13,528 nt of DNA from Prevotella sp. UBA7764 (lineage in GTDB: Bacteria > Bacteroidota > Bacteroidia > Bacteroidales > Bacteroidaceae). The DNA lies in assembly GCA_002481295.1 (NCBI GenBank), contig DLDU01000053.1:2596-16123 (forward strand), given 5' to 3'. The notes beneath the pieces are model-generated. The model searched no databases, was not told the DNA's origin, and worked only from the letters and a program-made list of their open reading frames with translations. This document shows, in pieces, positions 1 through 7,192 of the stretch. The stretch's first letter is position 1. Each line of letters starts with the position of its first letter. Both the position numbers and the translations under genes were made by a program.

Positions 1-330
1 GGTGTGTCGGACAATATCCATATCGTAGGCATCATCGACCGGTACCTTGAGCACAGCCGCATCCTCATCTTCTGCAATGGAGGAAAGAACAAATACTTCC
101 TCGGCTCGGCCGACTGGATGCCACGCAACCTGCTCAGTCGCATCGAGGTGATGACACCGGTCTATGACGAGGATCTCAAAGAAGATCTGCGACGCACGGT
201 GGAATACGGACTGCGTGACACAACCAACGGACGACTCGTCGACGGAAAGGGTACCGACCAACTGCAACAGGGCGAACTCTTCCGCAGCCAGGAAGAACTC
301 TACAAATATTATTTGGAACACAACGAGTAG
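1..330 (+). CDS. ppk1: Polyphosphate kinase Ppk1, C-terminal 109 residues (5' end outside window)
   Basis: Ppk1 reversibly transfers the gamma phosphate of ATP to growing polyphosphate chains and is usually membrane-associated. Only the last 109 codons are in view; the reading frame is open to base 1, so the GTG at base 4 is not a start. The segment matches the end of the second phospholipase-D-like catalytic domain. It contains the family block RYLEHSR, whose histidine (18th visible residue) corresponds to the conserved C-terminal catalytic histidine of E. coli Ppk. It also contains SADWMPRNL followed by RIEVMTPV. The stop codon lies 44 bp before the next gene, a polyphosphatase, so the two are probably co-transcribed. 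Pairing polyphosphate synthesis with hydrolysis is a common arrangement. The identification is firm; the catalytic assignment rests on family knowledge. Confidence 0.95.
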   Translation, partial: GVSDNIHIVGIIDRYLEHSRILIFCNGGKNKYFLGSADWMPRNLLSRIEVMTPVYDEDLKEDLRRTVEYGLRDTTNGRLVDGKGTDQLQQGELFRSQEELYKYYLEHNE

Positions 331-374
331 AAGACTATCCACATCACGCTACCCGCCCATTTAAAGAAAGAAAT

Positions 375-1277
375 ATGAAATGTACATTAGCAGCTATTGA
401 TATTGGTTCCAACGGAGCCCGTTTGCTCATCAAAGCCTTCGACGACGAGGCTGTCGGATTGGAACGCGTGCGCAAACTGATGTTCGTGCGCGTGCCTCTG
501 CGCTTGGGCAAGGATGTCTTCACGCTCGGCAAGGTGTCGAAAGAGCGTGAGGAGATGATGATCCACATGATGAAAGCCTATAAGCAACTGATGAAGGTCT
601 TCCGCGTCAATGCCTACCGCGCTTGTGCCACGTCGGCCATGCGCGATGCCGAAAACGGTATGAAGGTGATCAAGACGATTAAGAAGGAGAGCGGACTCGA
701 CTTGGAGGTGGTCAAAGGTCCCGACGAGGCACTGCTGCTCGTCAACAACCTTGTGGAGAAGACCGACTCCAATGAAGGCAACTTCGCCTACGTCGATGTG
801 GGCGGTGGCAGCACAGAGATCTCACTCATCCATGACGGCACGCTCGCCGAAAGTCACTCCTATAATATAGGTACACTGCGTCTGCTCTCTGACCGCGTCA
901 CTCCTGAAGCCTGGAAAGCCATGGAGGCTGATCTGCAAGGATATGCCAAGCTATACCCCGACATACACATCATCGGTTCGGGTGGTAATATCAACAAGCT
1001 GTTCAAGATCAGCAAAGAAAGCAAAAACAAGAAGCTCTCCATCACCGAACTACAACGGCTCTACTCCATGCTCAAGCCGATGAGCATTGAGGAGCGCATG
1101 ATCTCGTTCAACCTCAAGGATGACCGTGCTGATGTCATCGTTCCTGCTGCCCGCATCTTCCTCGACGTGAGCAAGCAACTCGGATGCGACGAGATCATGG
1201 TACCGAATATCTCGCTTGCCGACTCCATCGTCGACGGACTCTACCGCGACATGAAAACGGCAAAGGTAAAACCCTAA
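375..1277 (+). CDS. ppx: Exopolyphosphatase / pppGpp phosphatase, Ppx/GppA family
   Basis: Proteins of this family release phosphate from the ends of polyphosphate, and some also hydrolyse pppGpp. The 300 residues show the actin-like ATPase fold: the first phosphate loop AAIDIGSNGARLLI (6-19), the block YRACATSAMRDAENG (81-95), PDEA (116-119) whose Glu118 sits where the catalytic glutamate is expected, the second phosphate loop VDVGGGSTEISL (140-151), and IGSGGNINKL (200-209). The end, from about 250, carries the helical stretch with NISLADSIVDGLY. At 300 residues it has only the two-domain core and lacks the extra C-terminal domains of long (about 500-residue) E. coli Ppx. The ATG is preceded by the A/G-rich tract AAAGAAAGAAAT. 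It follows ppk1 by 44 bp and ends in a terminator hairpin, so ppk1-ppx is probably one operon. Whether polyphosphate or pppGpp is the main substrate cannot be told from sequence. Confidence 0.93.
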   Translation: MKCTLAAIDIGSNGARLLIKAFDDEAVGLERVRKLMFVRVPLRLGKDVFTLGKVSKEREEMMIHMMKAYKQLMKVFRVNAYRACATSAMRDAENGMKVIKTIKKESGLDLEVVKGPDEALLLVNNLVEKTDSNEGNFAYVDVGGGSTEISLIHDGTLAESHSYNIGTLRLLSDRVTPEAWKAMEADLQGYAKLYPDIHIIGSGGNINKLFKISKESKNKKLSITELQRLYSMLKPMSIEERMISFNLKDDRADVIVPAARIFLDVSKQLGCDEIMVPNISLADSIVDGLYRDMKTAKVKP

Positions 1278-1292
1278 GTAAATACTCCAGCT

Positions 1293-1331
1293 CTATCCAC
1301 GTCTCCCCACCGAGCCGTGGATAGTTTCTTT
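1293..1331 (+). terminator. Rho-independent terminator after ppx
   Basis: The 9-bp arms CTATCCACG (1293-1301) and CGTGGATAG (1316-1324) are perfect inverted repeats around a 14-base loop and are followed by TTTCTTT. It lies 16 bp after the ppx stop and closes the ppk1-ppx operon. Confidence 0.8.
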
Positions 1332-1411
1332 ATTAACTCCCTATTTCATACCAAAAGAAACTAAAAAGCACTCTTATGTGGTTAAAATAAACTAACCTCA
1401 TGCAACTTTCC

Positions 1412-1442
1412 TTTCTTTTTTGCGTCATAATAACGATATTTG
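1412..1442 (+). promoter_or_regulatory. Possible Bacteroidota-type promoter for the OmpA-like lipoprotein gene
   Basis: GATATTTG (1435-1442) matches the -7 consensus TAnnTTTG except for its first base. TTTC (1412-1415) stands 19 bp upstream, where TTTG is expected. Transcription would start near 1446, leaving an untranslated leader of about 85 nt. Both boxes are imperfect, so this is tentative. Confidence 0.35.
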
Positions 1443-1531
1443 CAATAAGTTGGCTTCACGACAATCCCATTACAAAGGATTTCTGGCCACACAATATATG
1501 AAACGACATTTATAAATAAAAACAAGATAAT

Positions 1532-2395
1532 ATGAAGAAGACTAACATCGCTATTGTAGCTCTGCTCGCCGGCACTATGCTCGTCAGCAGCTGCGCCAGC
1601 AAGAAAGACTTGGTGAATTGTCAAACAGAAAACCGTGAACTGACTGCCAACTATCAGGACGCCAAGGAAAAGCTCGCTGCCTCTCAGGCTCGCGTCAGCT
1701 CCTTGGAAGATCAGCTCGCTCAGGCCAAGAAAGACTACGCCTCGCTGCAAGGATCTCTCGACAAGAGTCTCAACAATGCCAACGCCAACAACATCAACAT
1801 CTCAAAACTCGTCGACCAGATCAACGAGTCGAACCAGTATATCCGCCATCTCGTGGAGGTCAAGAGCAAGAGCGACTCGCTCAATATGGTGCTCACCAAC
1901 AACCTCACCCGCTCACTGAGCAAGGAGGAGATGAAAGAGGTCGACGTGCAAGTGCTCAAGGGCGTTGTTTATATCAGTCTGGCCGACAACATGCTCTACA
2001 AGAGTGGCAGCTACGAGATCAACGACCGTGCCCAGGAGACGCTGAGCAAGATTGCTAAGATCATCACAGACTACAAGGACTATGACGTGCTCATCGAGGG
2101 CAACACCGACAACGTGCCTGTTAACACAGCCGCACCATCCATGAAGAACATCCGCAACAACTGGGATCTCAGTGCTCTGCGTGCCTCCAGCGTAGTTCAG
2201 TATCTCATTGATCACTTCGGTGTGGCACCTAAGCGACTGACCGCCGGCGGACGTGGCGAATACAACCCTGTGGCCAGCAACGACACAGAACTCGGCAAAC
2301 AGCGTAACCGCCGCACTCAGATCATCATCACGCCGAAGCTCGACCAGTTCATGGACCTCATCGACAAGGCTCCTGAGGAGAGCAACAACAAGTAA
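1532..2395 (+). CDS. OmpA-family peptidoglycan-binding lipoprotein
   Basis: This is a predicted outer-membrane lipoprotein that ties the membrane to peptidoglycan. A lipoprotein signal peptide spans residues 1-20, with a KK n-region, a hydrophobic core and lipobox VSSC (acylated Cys21). Residues about 30-125 are rich in Gln, Lys, Ala and Asn with heptad-like spacing, so they probably form a coiled coil reaching into the periplasm. Residues about 135-270 form an OmpA C-terminal-like domain. It keeps Asp193 in NTDN and Arg217 in ALRAS, the pair that binds diaminopimelate in OmpA, and the closing block KQRNRRTQIII (256-266). The ATG sits in an A-rich context after AAAAACAAGATAAT. The gene appears monocistronic, with its own terminator downstream. 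Because it has a lipid anchor and coiled coil in place of a beta-barrel, it is closer in layout to Pal-like proteins than to OmpA itself. Confidence 0.9.
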   Translation: MKKTNIAIVALLAGTMLVSSCASKKDLVNCQTENRELTANYQDAKEKLAASQARVSSLEDQLAQAKKDYASLQGSLDKSLNNANANNINISKLVDQINESNQYIRHLVEVKSKSDSLNMVLTNNLTRSLSKEEMKEVDVQVLKGVVYISLADNMLYKSGSYEINDRAQETLSKIAKIITDYKDYDVLIEGNTDNVPVNTAAPSMKNIRNNWDLSALRASSVVQYLIDHFGVAPKRLTAGGRGEYNPVASNDTELGKQRNRRTQIIITPKLDQFMDLIDKAPEESNNK

Positions 2396-2416
2396 GGATC
2401 ACTCCTATTATTATAT

Positions 2417-2455
2417 AAGGGGGGTTATGCCGCACGGCATAGCCCCCCCCTTGCT
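2417..2455. terminator. Bidirectional terminator between the OmpA-like gene and yitT-family gene
   Basis: A strong hairpin: six G and TTATGCCG (2419-2432) pair with CGGCATAG and six C (2435-2448), with one T-G wobble and a 2-base apex. It lies between converging stop codons (2395 on plus, 2476 on minus) and probably serves both genes. The T tract on the plus side is short (TTGCTTATT), and on the minus side the hairpin is followed by the AT-rich TTATATAATAATA. Confidence 0.7.
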
Positions 2456-2475
2456 TATTATCTCAACGAGAATTA

Positions 2476-3417
2476 TTAGTTCTGTTCTTCGAGTTTTTCT
2501 ATCTCCGCTCTCTCACGGTTGATGATCTCATAGCCGTTCTTGGTCATCTTGTGCACCTTGAACTTGTCAAAGCCCTCACCATAGACACCAATGACATTGG
2601 TCTGAGTGACGAAAGCACGAGGGTCGATATCGTTGATGATCTGGAAGATGGTGTTACTCTCACGACGCTTGGCCATGATGAAGAGCATCTTCACCTGATG
2701 GCCCGTGTAGAAGCCGTGCGCCTCGATGACCGTAGCACCACGATGGGGATAGACCGCGATGCGCGAAGCTATCTCGCGGTACTTGTCAGAGATGATGAAG
2801 AACTGTACGCTGCGACGCATGGAGTTGACAACCTGATCGATACAAAACGCGGTGACCATCAGCACCACATAGCCATAGATGACCTGCTCCCAGTTGTGAA
2901 GAACAAGATAAGAAGAGGTGATGATGACAATATCGCAGAGCATGATGACACGGCCCAAGGAGATATCGCGGTACTTATTGACGATGGCCGCCACGATATC
3001 CGTACCGCCCGTAGATCCGTTATTGGCCAGTCCCAGTCCTACTCCACCACCGCAGAACATAGCACCGATAATACTTGCCATAAAAGGCTGGTCAGCGAGC
3101 AAATGGGTACCAACGAGGTTGTGTCGCGCCAAGGCGGTGAGCGATGTCAACACCACCACCGCATAGATCGTTTTCACACAGAACTTCCATCCCAGGATTC
3201 TCAGGGCAGCAATAAGCAGGAAAGCATTAATGACGAAATAAGTCACCTGCACCGGAATGCCCGTACCCCAGTAGACTACCGAAGAAATACCCGGCACACC
3301 GCCCGTGGTGATATTGTTAGGCAAAAGGAATACGTTCCACCCGATACAATAGGAGATCATCGCTATCGTGATCATCAAGTAGTCACGCAACTCATTGATA
3401 ATACTCTTCTTTTTCAT
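2476..3417 (-). CDS. YitT-family membrane protein (DUF161 repeats plus DUF2179)
   Basis: This is a 313-residue inner-membrane protein of the YitT/YpjC type. The first two thirds contain about five or six hydrophobic segments (roughly 14-33, 57-75, 83-98, 113-131, 156-173 and 179-195). They include the family motifs NNITTGGVPGIS (34-45) and NNGSTGGTDIVA (132-143). The last third is soluble. It matches DUF2179 (about 205-283), with RGATVIEAHGFYTG (226-239) and the closing NVIGVYGEGF (274-283). The transported or sensed substrate of the family is not established. It follows the serine acetyltransferase gene by 55 bp on the same strand with no promoter box visible in the gap, so the two are probably one transcript. 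That link to cysteine synthesis is suggestive only; YitT proteins occur in many contexts. Confidence 0.9.
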   Translation of the reverse strand: MKKKSIINELRDYLMITIAMISYCIGWNVFLLPNNITTGGVPGISSVVYWGTGIPVQVTYFVINAFLLIAALRILGWKFCVKTIYAVVVLTSLTALARHNLVGTHLLADQPFMASIIGAMFCGGGVGLGLANNGSTGGTDIVAAIVNKYRDISLGRVIMLCDIVIITSSYLVLHNWEQVIYGYVVLMVTAFCIDQVVNSMRRSVQFFIISDKYREIASRIAVYPHRGATVIEAHGFYTGHQVKMLFIMAKRRESNTIFQIINDIDPRAFVTQTNVIGVYGEGFDKFKVHKMTKNGYEIINRERAEIEKLEEQN

Positions 3418-3472
3418 ACACGAGACACTAATAATGTTTCTATATCATGACAGTTTCATCTGCTTGCTATCC

Positions 3473-4417
3473 TTAAATACCCAGTCCACCGGTGAAACTC
3501 ACGTCCATAGCCTTGCTCTGCATGATGGTGGAATTGGCCGGCACGCTGTGTGTGAGCCACACGTTACCGCCGATAACCGTATCATGTCCGATGGTGATGC
3601 GCCCCAGTAGTGTGGAGTTGGAGTAAACCGTGACATGATCTTCAAGCACCGGGTGGCGTGGCACAAGGCGTGAGTGGTCTCGCCGCGTCTCCTCGTTGGG
3701 CTGCTGATGGAGGGTGTAATAAGGGTTCTCAGTATGCGCCGCACCGAGTGTGACACCTTGGAAGAGATGCACATGATTGCCAATGACGCAAGTCTCACCG
3801 ATAACTACACCCGTACCGTGGTCGATGGAGAAGTACTCCCCTATCTTGGCACCCGGATGGATGTCGATACCCGTATTGGCATGTGCCTGCTCAGTGATGA
3901 TACGAGGTATAACAGGGATACCCATCTCATGAAGTACATGAGCGAAGCGATAGTGAATCATGGCCTGAATGACTGGATAGGAAAAGATGACCTCACTATG
4001 CGAAGACGCTGCCGGATCGTCGTCGAAGATAGCCTCAACATCGGTGTAGAGCAGATGCTTGATGAGTGGCAGTTGTCCGATCAGCTTTAAGGACTTCTCA
4101 GCAGCTTCAGCTTCTGCACTGTGCTCATCGCTGCCATCGGCGCAAAGAGCCAATGTCAGTTGCTTGCGCATGAGACTACAGAGCCGCTCCATGTTCACAC
4201 CAATATGGTAAGAACGGATGTCGCTGTCGATCTGCCGCTTGTCGAAAAAGCCGGGGAAGACGATCATCTTCACCAGTTCGACCATCTCACGCAGTGCATC
4301 GACCGAGGGTAAAGGCGTATCACCCTGGGGGGCCATCCGACGCTCATCGTCAGAGACACGTGTCATCATCTCCACGCTCTTTAAGAATATATCATTGTCT
4401 TCCATAATATTCGTCAT
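3473..4417 (-). CDS. cysE: Serine O-acetyltransferase (CysE/EpsC type)
   Basis: The enzyme transfers acetyl from acetyl-CoA to L-serine, giving O-acetylserine for cysteine synthesis in the cytoplasm. It has 314 residues: an N-terminal helical region (about 1-180) and a C-terminal left-handed beta-helix of hexapeptide repeats (about 181-300). Asp185 and His200 in GIDIHPGAKIG...SIDHGTG align with the catalytic Asp143/His158 pair of E. coli CysE. IGETCVIG and QGVTLG follow, then RHPVLED (254-260), which retains the Arg-His of the active site. The long N-terminal segment (first about 60 residues) is typical of Bacteroidetes and EpsC-like forms. The start at 4417 gives MTNIMEDN; the second ATG at 4405 is possible because neither has a clear ribosome site. 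It probably heads an operon with the YitT-family gene, from the promoter at 4468-4475. Confidence 0.93.
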   Translation of the reverse strand: MTNIMEDNDIFLKSVEMMTRVSDDERRMAPQGDTPLPSVDALREMVELVKMIVFPGFFDKRQIDSDIRSYHIGVNMERLCSLMRKQLTLALCADGSDEHSAEAEAAEKSLKLIGQLPLIKHLLYTDVEAIFDDDPAASSHSEVIFSYPVIQAMIHYRFAHVLHEMGIPVIPRIITEQAHANTGIDIHPGAKIGEYFSIDHGTGVVIGETCVIGNHVHLFQGVTLGAAHTENPYYTLHQQPNEETRRDHSRLVPRHPVLEDHVTVYSNSTLLGRITIGHDTVIGGNVWLTHSVPANSTIMQSKAMDVSFTGGLGI

Positions 4418-4467
4418 TCATTAAGATCATGTTTCTCTCCCCTCTCAATTCATTGTGGATTCAAGCG

Positions 4468-4475
4468 CAAAGTTA
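4468..4475 (-). promoter_or_regulatory. -7 box of the cysE promoter
   Basis: Read on the minus strand, these bases are TAACTTTG, a perfect match to the Bacteroidota -7 consensus. Transcription would begin near 4464, giving a leader of about 47 nt before the ATG at 4417. No TTTG box is visible at the expected -33 distance, so the promoter may be weak or activator-dependent. Confidence 0.6.
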
Positions 4476-4615
4476 CAAGAAATAATTCATAATACGACAT
4501 TCCGCATTCACAAATTATTGCGTTCTTCCTCATTTTTTGATTCGCCCTTCAGTTTGTTTTTCCAAAAACTTGACTCAAATACTACATATAACAAAAAGAG
4601 CCGGCCAATAGCTAT

Positions 4616-4676
4616 TTGTAACATAATTGTAATACATGTGAACGCTATTGTAATATGTGTTTAAACCACTTGTAAT
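4616..4676 (+). promoter_or_regulatory. Phased TTGTAA direct repeats upstream of PiT (candidate Pho-box array)
   Basis: TTGTAA occurs four times on the same strand, beginning at 4616, 4627, 4648 and 4670. The spacings are 11, 21 and 22 bp, about one or two helical turns, so all copies face the same side of the DNA. Three of the four extend to TTGTAATA. The last copy ends 11 bp before the -7 box and covers the position where the -33 element would lie. This resembles PhoB-activated promoters, in which direct repeats with 11-bp period replace the -35 element. That a PhoB-type activator binds here is an inference, supported by the phosphate transporter it would control. Confidence 0.6.
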
Positions 4677-4686
4677 ATACACTGAT

Positions 4687-4694
4687 TAACTTTG
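4687..4694 (+). promoter_or_regulatory. -7 box of the PiT promoter
   Basis: TAACTTTG is a perfect match to TAnnTTTG. Transcription should begin near 4698, giving a leader of about 24 nt. The expected -33 TTTG is not present, consistent with activation through the upstream repeats. The box rules out the in-frame TTG at 4692 as a start codon. Confidence 0.75.
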
Positions 4695-4721
4695 CGCACA
4701 AAAGAATATAACTTATCATTT

Positions 4722-6974
4722 ATGGAAACAATTTATTTGTGTATCGTCATCTTCCTGCTCTGCCTGGCGGTCTTCGACTTGTTCGTGGGCGTGAGCAACG
4801 ATGCGGTGAACTTCCTGCAGTCGGCCGTAGGTGCTCGTGTGGCAACATTCCGCACGGTGCTCATCATTGCCTCCGTCGCTGTGGTATTAGGAGCCGTGCT
4901 GTCATCGGGAATGATGGACATTGCGCGCCACGGCATCATGATGCCGGCCCGTTATTCTTTCCATGAGGTGATGACCGTGTTTCTGGCCGTCATGGTCACG
5001 GATGTCATCATCCTCGATGTGTTCAATTCATTAGGCATGCCCACGTCGACCACGGTATCACTGGTCTTCGAGCTCCTCGGTGGCGCGTTCATGATTTCGA
5101 CATTGAAGATCATGGGCGACCCGAGTCTTGACTATGGCATACTGCTCAACTCCGACAAGGCTCTGAGCGTGATCATCGCCATCTTTGTGAGCGTGGCGAT
5201 CTCGTTTGTCGTCGGCATGATTGTGATGTGGATCAGCCGTGTGGTCTTCACATTCAACTACAAGAAGCACAGCCGCTACGCCATCGCCATTTTCGGTGGC
5301 ATCTCGTTCACCGTGCTGGCCTACTTCATCTTTATGAAAGGTGTGGGTAACAGTCCCTACGTCAGCGAGAGCGTGCGCGACTATATCAACAGCAACATCA
5401 ACCTGCTGCTGATCTATACATTCATTGGCTCTACCATCGTCATGGAAGTCCTGCATCTGTGCCGCGTTGACATCTTCAAGTTTGTCGTGCTCATGGGCAC
5501 CTTCGGTCTTGCCATGGCCTTTGCCGGTAACGACCTTGTGAACTTCATCGGTGTGCCCTTGGCCGGTTTGGCTTCCTATCAGGACTATGCCGCCAACGCC
5601 CATGGTGCCGGTGTAGACACGTTCATGATGAAATCGTTGATGGAGAGTGCCAAGACTCCTCCTTTCTATCTGATGGCAGCCGGCATCATCATGATCGTGG
5701 CAATGGGTACTTCCAAGAAAGCCCAGAATGTGATCAAGACCTCCGTGGACCTGGCCCGTCAGGACGAGGGCGACGAGATGTTCGGTTCGTCCAAGGCAGC
5801 CCGTGCCATCGTCCGTTTCTGCCAGTGGGGCGTGGAGAGTGTCGCACATATCTTCCCCGCTTCCCTGCGCAATTGGATCAACAGCCGTTTCAACGCCAAC
5901 GAGGTGGAGCTTGTCGATGACAAAGCCGCCTTCGACGTGGTGCGTGCCGCCGTGAACTTGGTGATTGCCTCCATGCTGATCACCTTCGGAACGAATCATA
6001 AGTTGCCATTGTCTACCACCTATGTGACGTTCATGGTAGCAATGGGTTCCAGTCTTGCCGACCGTGCCTGGAGCCGTGAGAGCGCCGTATTCCGTGTCAC
6101 CGGCGTGCTGAGCGTCATTGGTGGCTGGTTCATCACTGCCGGCGTAGCCTTCATCACCTGTTCACTGGTGGCTCTGACAATGTGGTATGGCGGTATCGTA
6201 CTGCAAGTGGGCTTCATGGTGCTTGTCGTCTATCTGCTTTGGCACAGCAACCAACAATACAAGAAGAAGAAAGAACAGGAGGCTAAGGACGAGGACAGCT
6301 TCCGCCTGATGATGCGCACCCGCGATCCCGAGCTTGTCTGGGATATGCTGCAGAAGCGTGTTAGCAGCACGCAATGCAATATGAATCACTATGCGCTTGA
6401 CATGTTCAACAAGATCATGGACGGCTTCACCGGACAAAACGCACGTGAGCTCGGCCGGTGCCGCAAGTCACTCCATAAGGAGCAGGACAACCTGAAGAAA
6501 TACCGCCGTCAGGAAATGCTCGGACTGAAGAAATCACCACAGGACATTGCTATCGAGCGCAATACTTGGTTCCACCTCGGCGCCAACTCCGACCAACAGT
6601 TCATCTACTGCCTGCGCCGTATGCTGGAACCGGTACGCGAGCATGTCGACAACAACTTCAATCCGATACCCGAGGAATATATCCATGAGTTCCAGCCCGT
6701 TCGCCAAAAGGTCAACGACCTCATGCACATGACGCAGGAGATGATCTCCAATGGTAAGTACGACGACTACCGCGACATCCTCTCAGAGGCTGATCTCTGC
6801 CGCGACGAGTTGTCATCGCTTCGCAAAGGACTTATCGACCATATCCAGCAGTCTACCGGCACACAGATGCTTCAGGTGTCTCTCGTATATCTCAACATTC
6901 TGCAGGAGACGGATGAGTTTCTCAATATCATGCGCCACCAGCTGCGTGCTGCCAAGAAGTTCATTGAGAACTAA
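4722..6974 (+). CDS. PiT-family phosphate transporter with fused PhoU/DUF47-like C-terminal domain
   Basis: This low-affinity phosphate permease of the inner membrane (750 residues) resembles PitA, driven by proton or sodium symport. The transport part (1-510) holds both family repeats: GVSNDAVNFLQSAVGAR (23-39) with PTSTTVSLVFELLGGAF (107-123), and AGNDLVNFIGVPLAG (268-282) with LPLSTTYVTFMVAMGSSLADR (428-448). About ten to twelve hydrophobic segments surround them, with a hydrophilic loop near 330-405. After the last helix (about 490-508) comes a basic linker, YKKKKEQEAKDED. About 220 helical, charged residues (530-750) then resemble PhoU/DUF47 proteins, which in other bacteria are encoded next to pit genes. 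I chose the ATG at 4722, not the upstream in-frame TTG at 4692, because that TTG lies inside the -7 box. The gene has its own promoter and terminator. Confidence 0.93.
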   Translation: METIYLCIVIFLLCLAVFDLFVGVSNDAVNFLQSAVGARVATFRTVLIIASVAVVLGAVLSSGMMDIARHGIMMPARYSFHEVMTVFLAVMVTDVIILDVFNSLGMPTSTTVSLVFELLGGAFMISTLKIMGDPSLDYGILLNSDKALSVIIAIFVSVAISFVVGMIVMWISRVVFTFNYKKHSRYAIAIFGGISFTVLAYFIFMKGVGNSPYVSESVRDYINSNINLLLIYTFIGSTIVMEVLHLCRVDIFKFVVLMGTFGLAMAFAGNDLVNFIGVPLAGLASYQDYAANAHGAGVDTFMMKSLMESAKTPPFYLMAAGIIMIVAMGTSKKAQNVIKTSVDLARQDEGDEMFGSSKAARAIVRFCQWGVESVAHIFPASLRNWINSRFNANEVELVDDKAAFDVVRAAVNLVIASMLITFGTNHKLPLSTTYVTFMVAMGSSLADRAWSRESAVFRVTGVLSVIGGWFITAGVAFITCSLVALTMWYGGIVLQVGFMVLVVYLLWHSNQQYKKKKEQEAKDEDSFRLMMRTRDPELVWDMLQKRVSSTQCNMNHYALDMFNKIMDGFTGQNARELGRCRKSLHKEQDNLKKYRRQEMLGLKKSPQDIAIERNTWFHLGANSDQQFIYCLRRMLEPVREHVDNNFNPIPEEYIHEFQPVRQKVNDLMHMTQEMISNGKYDDYRDILSEADLCRDELSSLRKGLIDHIQQSTGTQMLQVSLVYLNILQETDEFLNIMRHQLRAAKKFIEN

Positions 6975-6987
6975 CAGACTCTCTCAA

Positions 6988-7002
6988 GCCCAAAAGGGCC
7001 TT
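6988..7002 (+). terminator. Weak hairpin just after the PiT gene
   Basis: GCCC-AAAA-GGGC (6988-6999) followed by CTTT forms a 4-bp hairpin. It is too short to terminate well on its own; the larger hairpin 40 bp downstream is the likelier stop. Confidence 0.25.
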
Positions 7003-7040
7003 TCCATATTTATTTATTTGACAATTGTGTAATCGTTGTA

Positions 7041-7077
7041 GCCGTGCCCAGCAGAGACTGCCGGGCACGGCTTTTTG
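7041..7077 (+). terminator. Strong rho-independent terminator of the PiT transcript
   Basis: GCCGTGCCC (7041-7049) pairs with GGGCACGGC (7063-7071). The inner arms GCAG (7051-7054) and CTGC (7058-7061) close on an AGA loop, and five T follow directly. It isolates PiT from the receptor operon, so the similar signals in front of each serve two separate promoters. Confidence 0.9.
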
Positions 7078-7116
7078 TGTCATAGGATTGTAGTACTTAC
7101 GTCTATCCATTGTAAA
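7078..7116 (+). promoter_or_regulatory. TGTAAT-like repeats upstream of the TonB receptor gene (candidate Pho-box array)
   Basis: TGTCAT (7078), TGTAGT (7089) and TGTAAA (7111) lie on one strand with spacings of 11 and 22 bp. Relative to the -7 box they stand at -71, -60 and -38. The TGTAA repeats before the PiT gene stand at -70, -59 and -38. TTGTAGTAC at 7088 and TTGTAATAC at 4627 differ by one base. The fourth PiT repeat (-16) has no counterpart here. Control of both promoters by one regulator is my inference. Confidence 0.5.
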
Positions 7117-7148
7117 CACATGGACATCAAAAGGAAACATCTATCTGC

Positions 7149-7156
7149 TAACTTTG
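7149..7156 (+). promoter_or_regulatory. -7 box of the TonB receptor/lipoprotein operon
   Basis: TAACTTTG is a perfect -7 match and identical to the PiT and cysE boxes. Transcription should start near 7160, about 33 nt before the ATG at 7193. No TTTG lies at the -33 distance, again suggesting an activator-dependent promoter. Confidence 0.75.
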
Positions 7157-7192
7157 CAACAGAAAACAAAAGTAAGGATACAATCAGTAACA

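Larger units (their letters stand above)
4418..4721. other. Divergent intergenic region between cysE and the PiT gene
   Basis: This 304-bp gap is AT-rich relative to the flanking genes. It holds the cysE promoter box near its left end, and a repeat array plus the PiT promoter at its right end (4616-4694). Between about 4500 and 4610 I see no convincing gene, hairpin or box. Confidence 0.8.

Noticed and set aside
2551..3450. A 299-codon plus-strand frame
   Set aside because: Antisense to the YitT-family gene, which has clear family motifs; this translation is Asp/Arg/His-rich with no motif.
4692..4721. In-frame TTG start giving the PiT protein ten more residues
   Set aside because: The TTG is part of the TAACTTTG -7 box, upstream of the expected transcription start; the ATG at 4722 opens a normal membrane-protein N-terminus.
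5058..5999. A 313-codon minus-strand frame rich in His and Asp
   Set aside because: Antisense to the PiT gene, with a composition typical of a shadow frame of hydrophobic codons.
7025..7041. TTGTGT and TTGTAG 11 bp apart before the PiT terminator, as another Pho-box pair
   Set aside because: They lie upstream of or inside the terminator hairpin, far from any -7 box, and show that short matches occur by chance.
7154..7192. In-frame TTG start for the TonB receptor
   Set aside because: It too lies within a TAACTTTG box; the ATG at 7193 gives a clean signal peptide directly.
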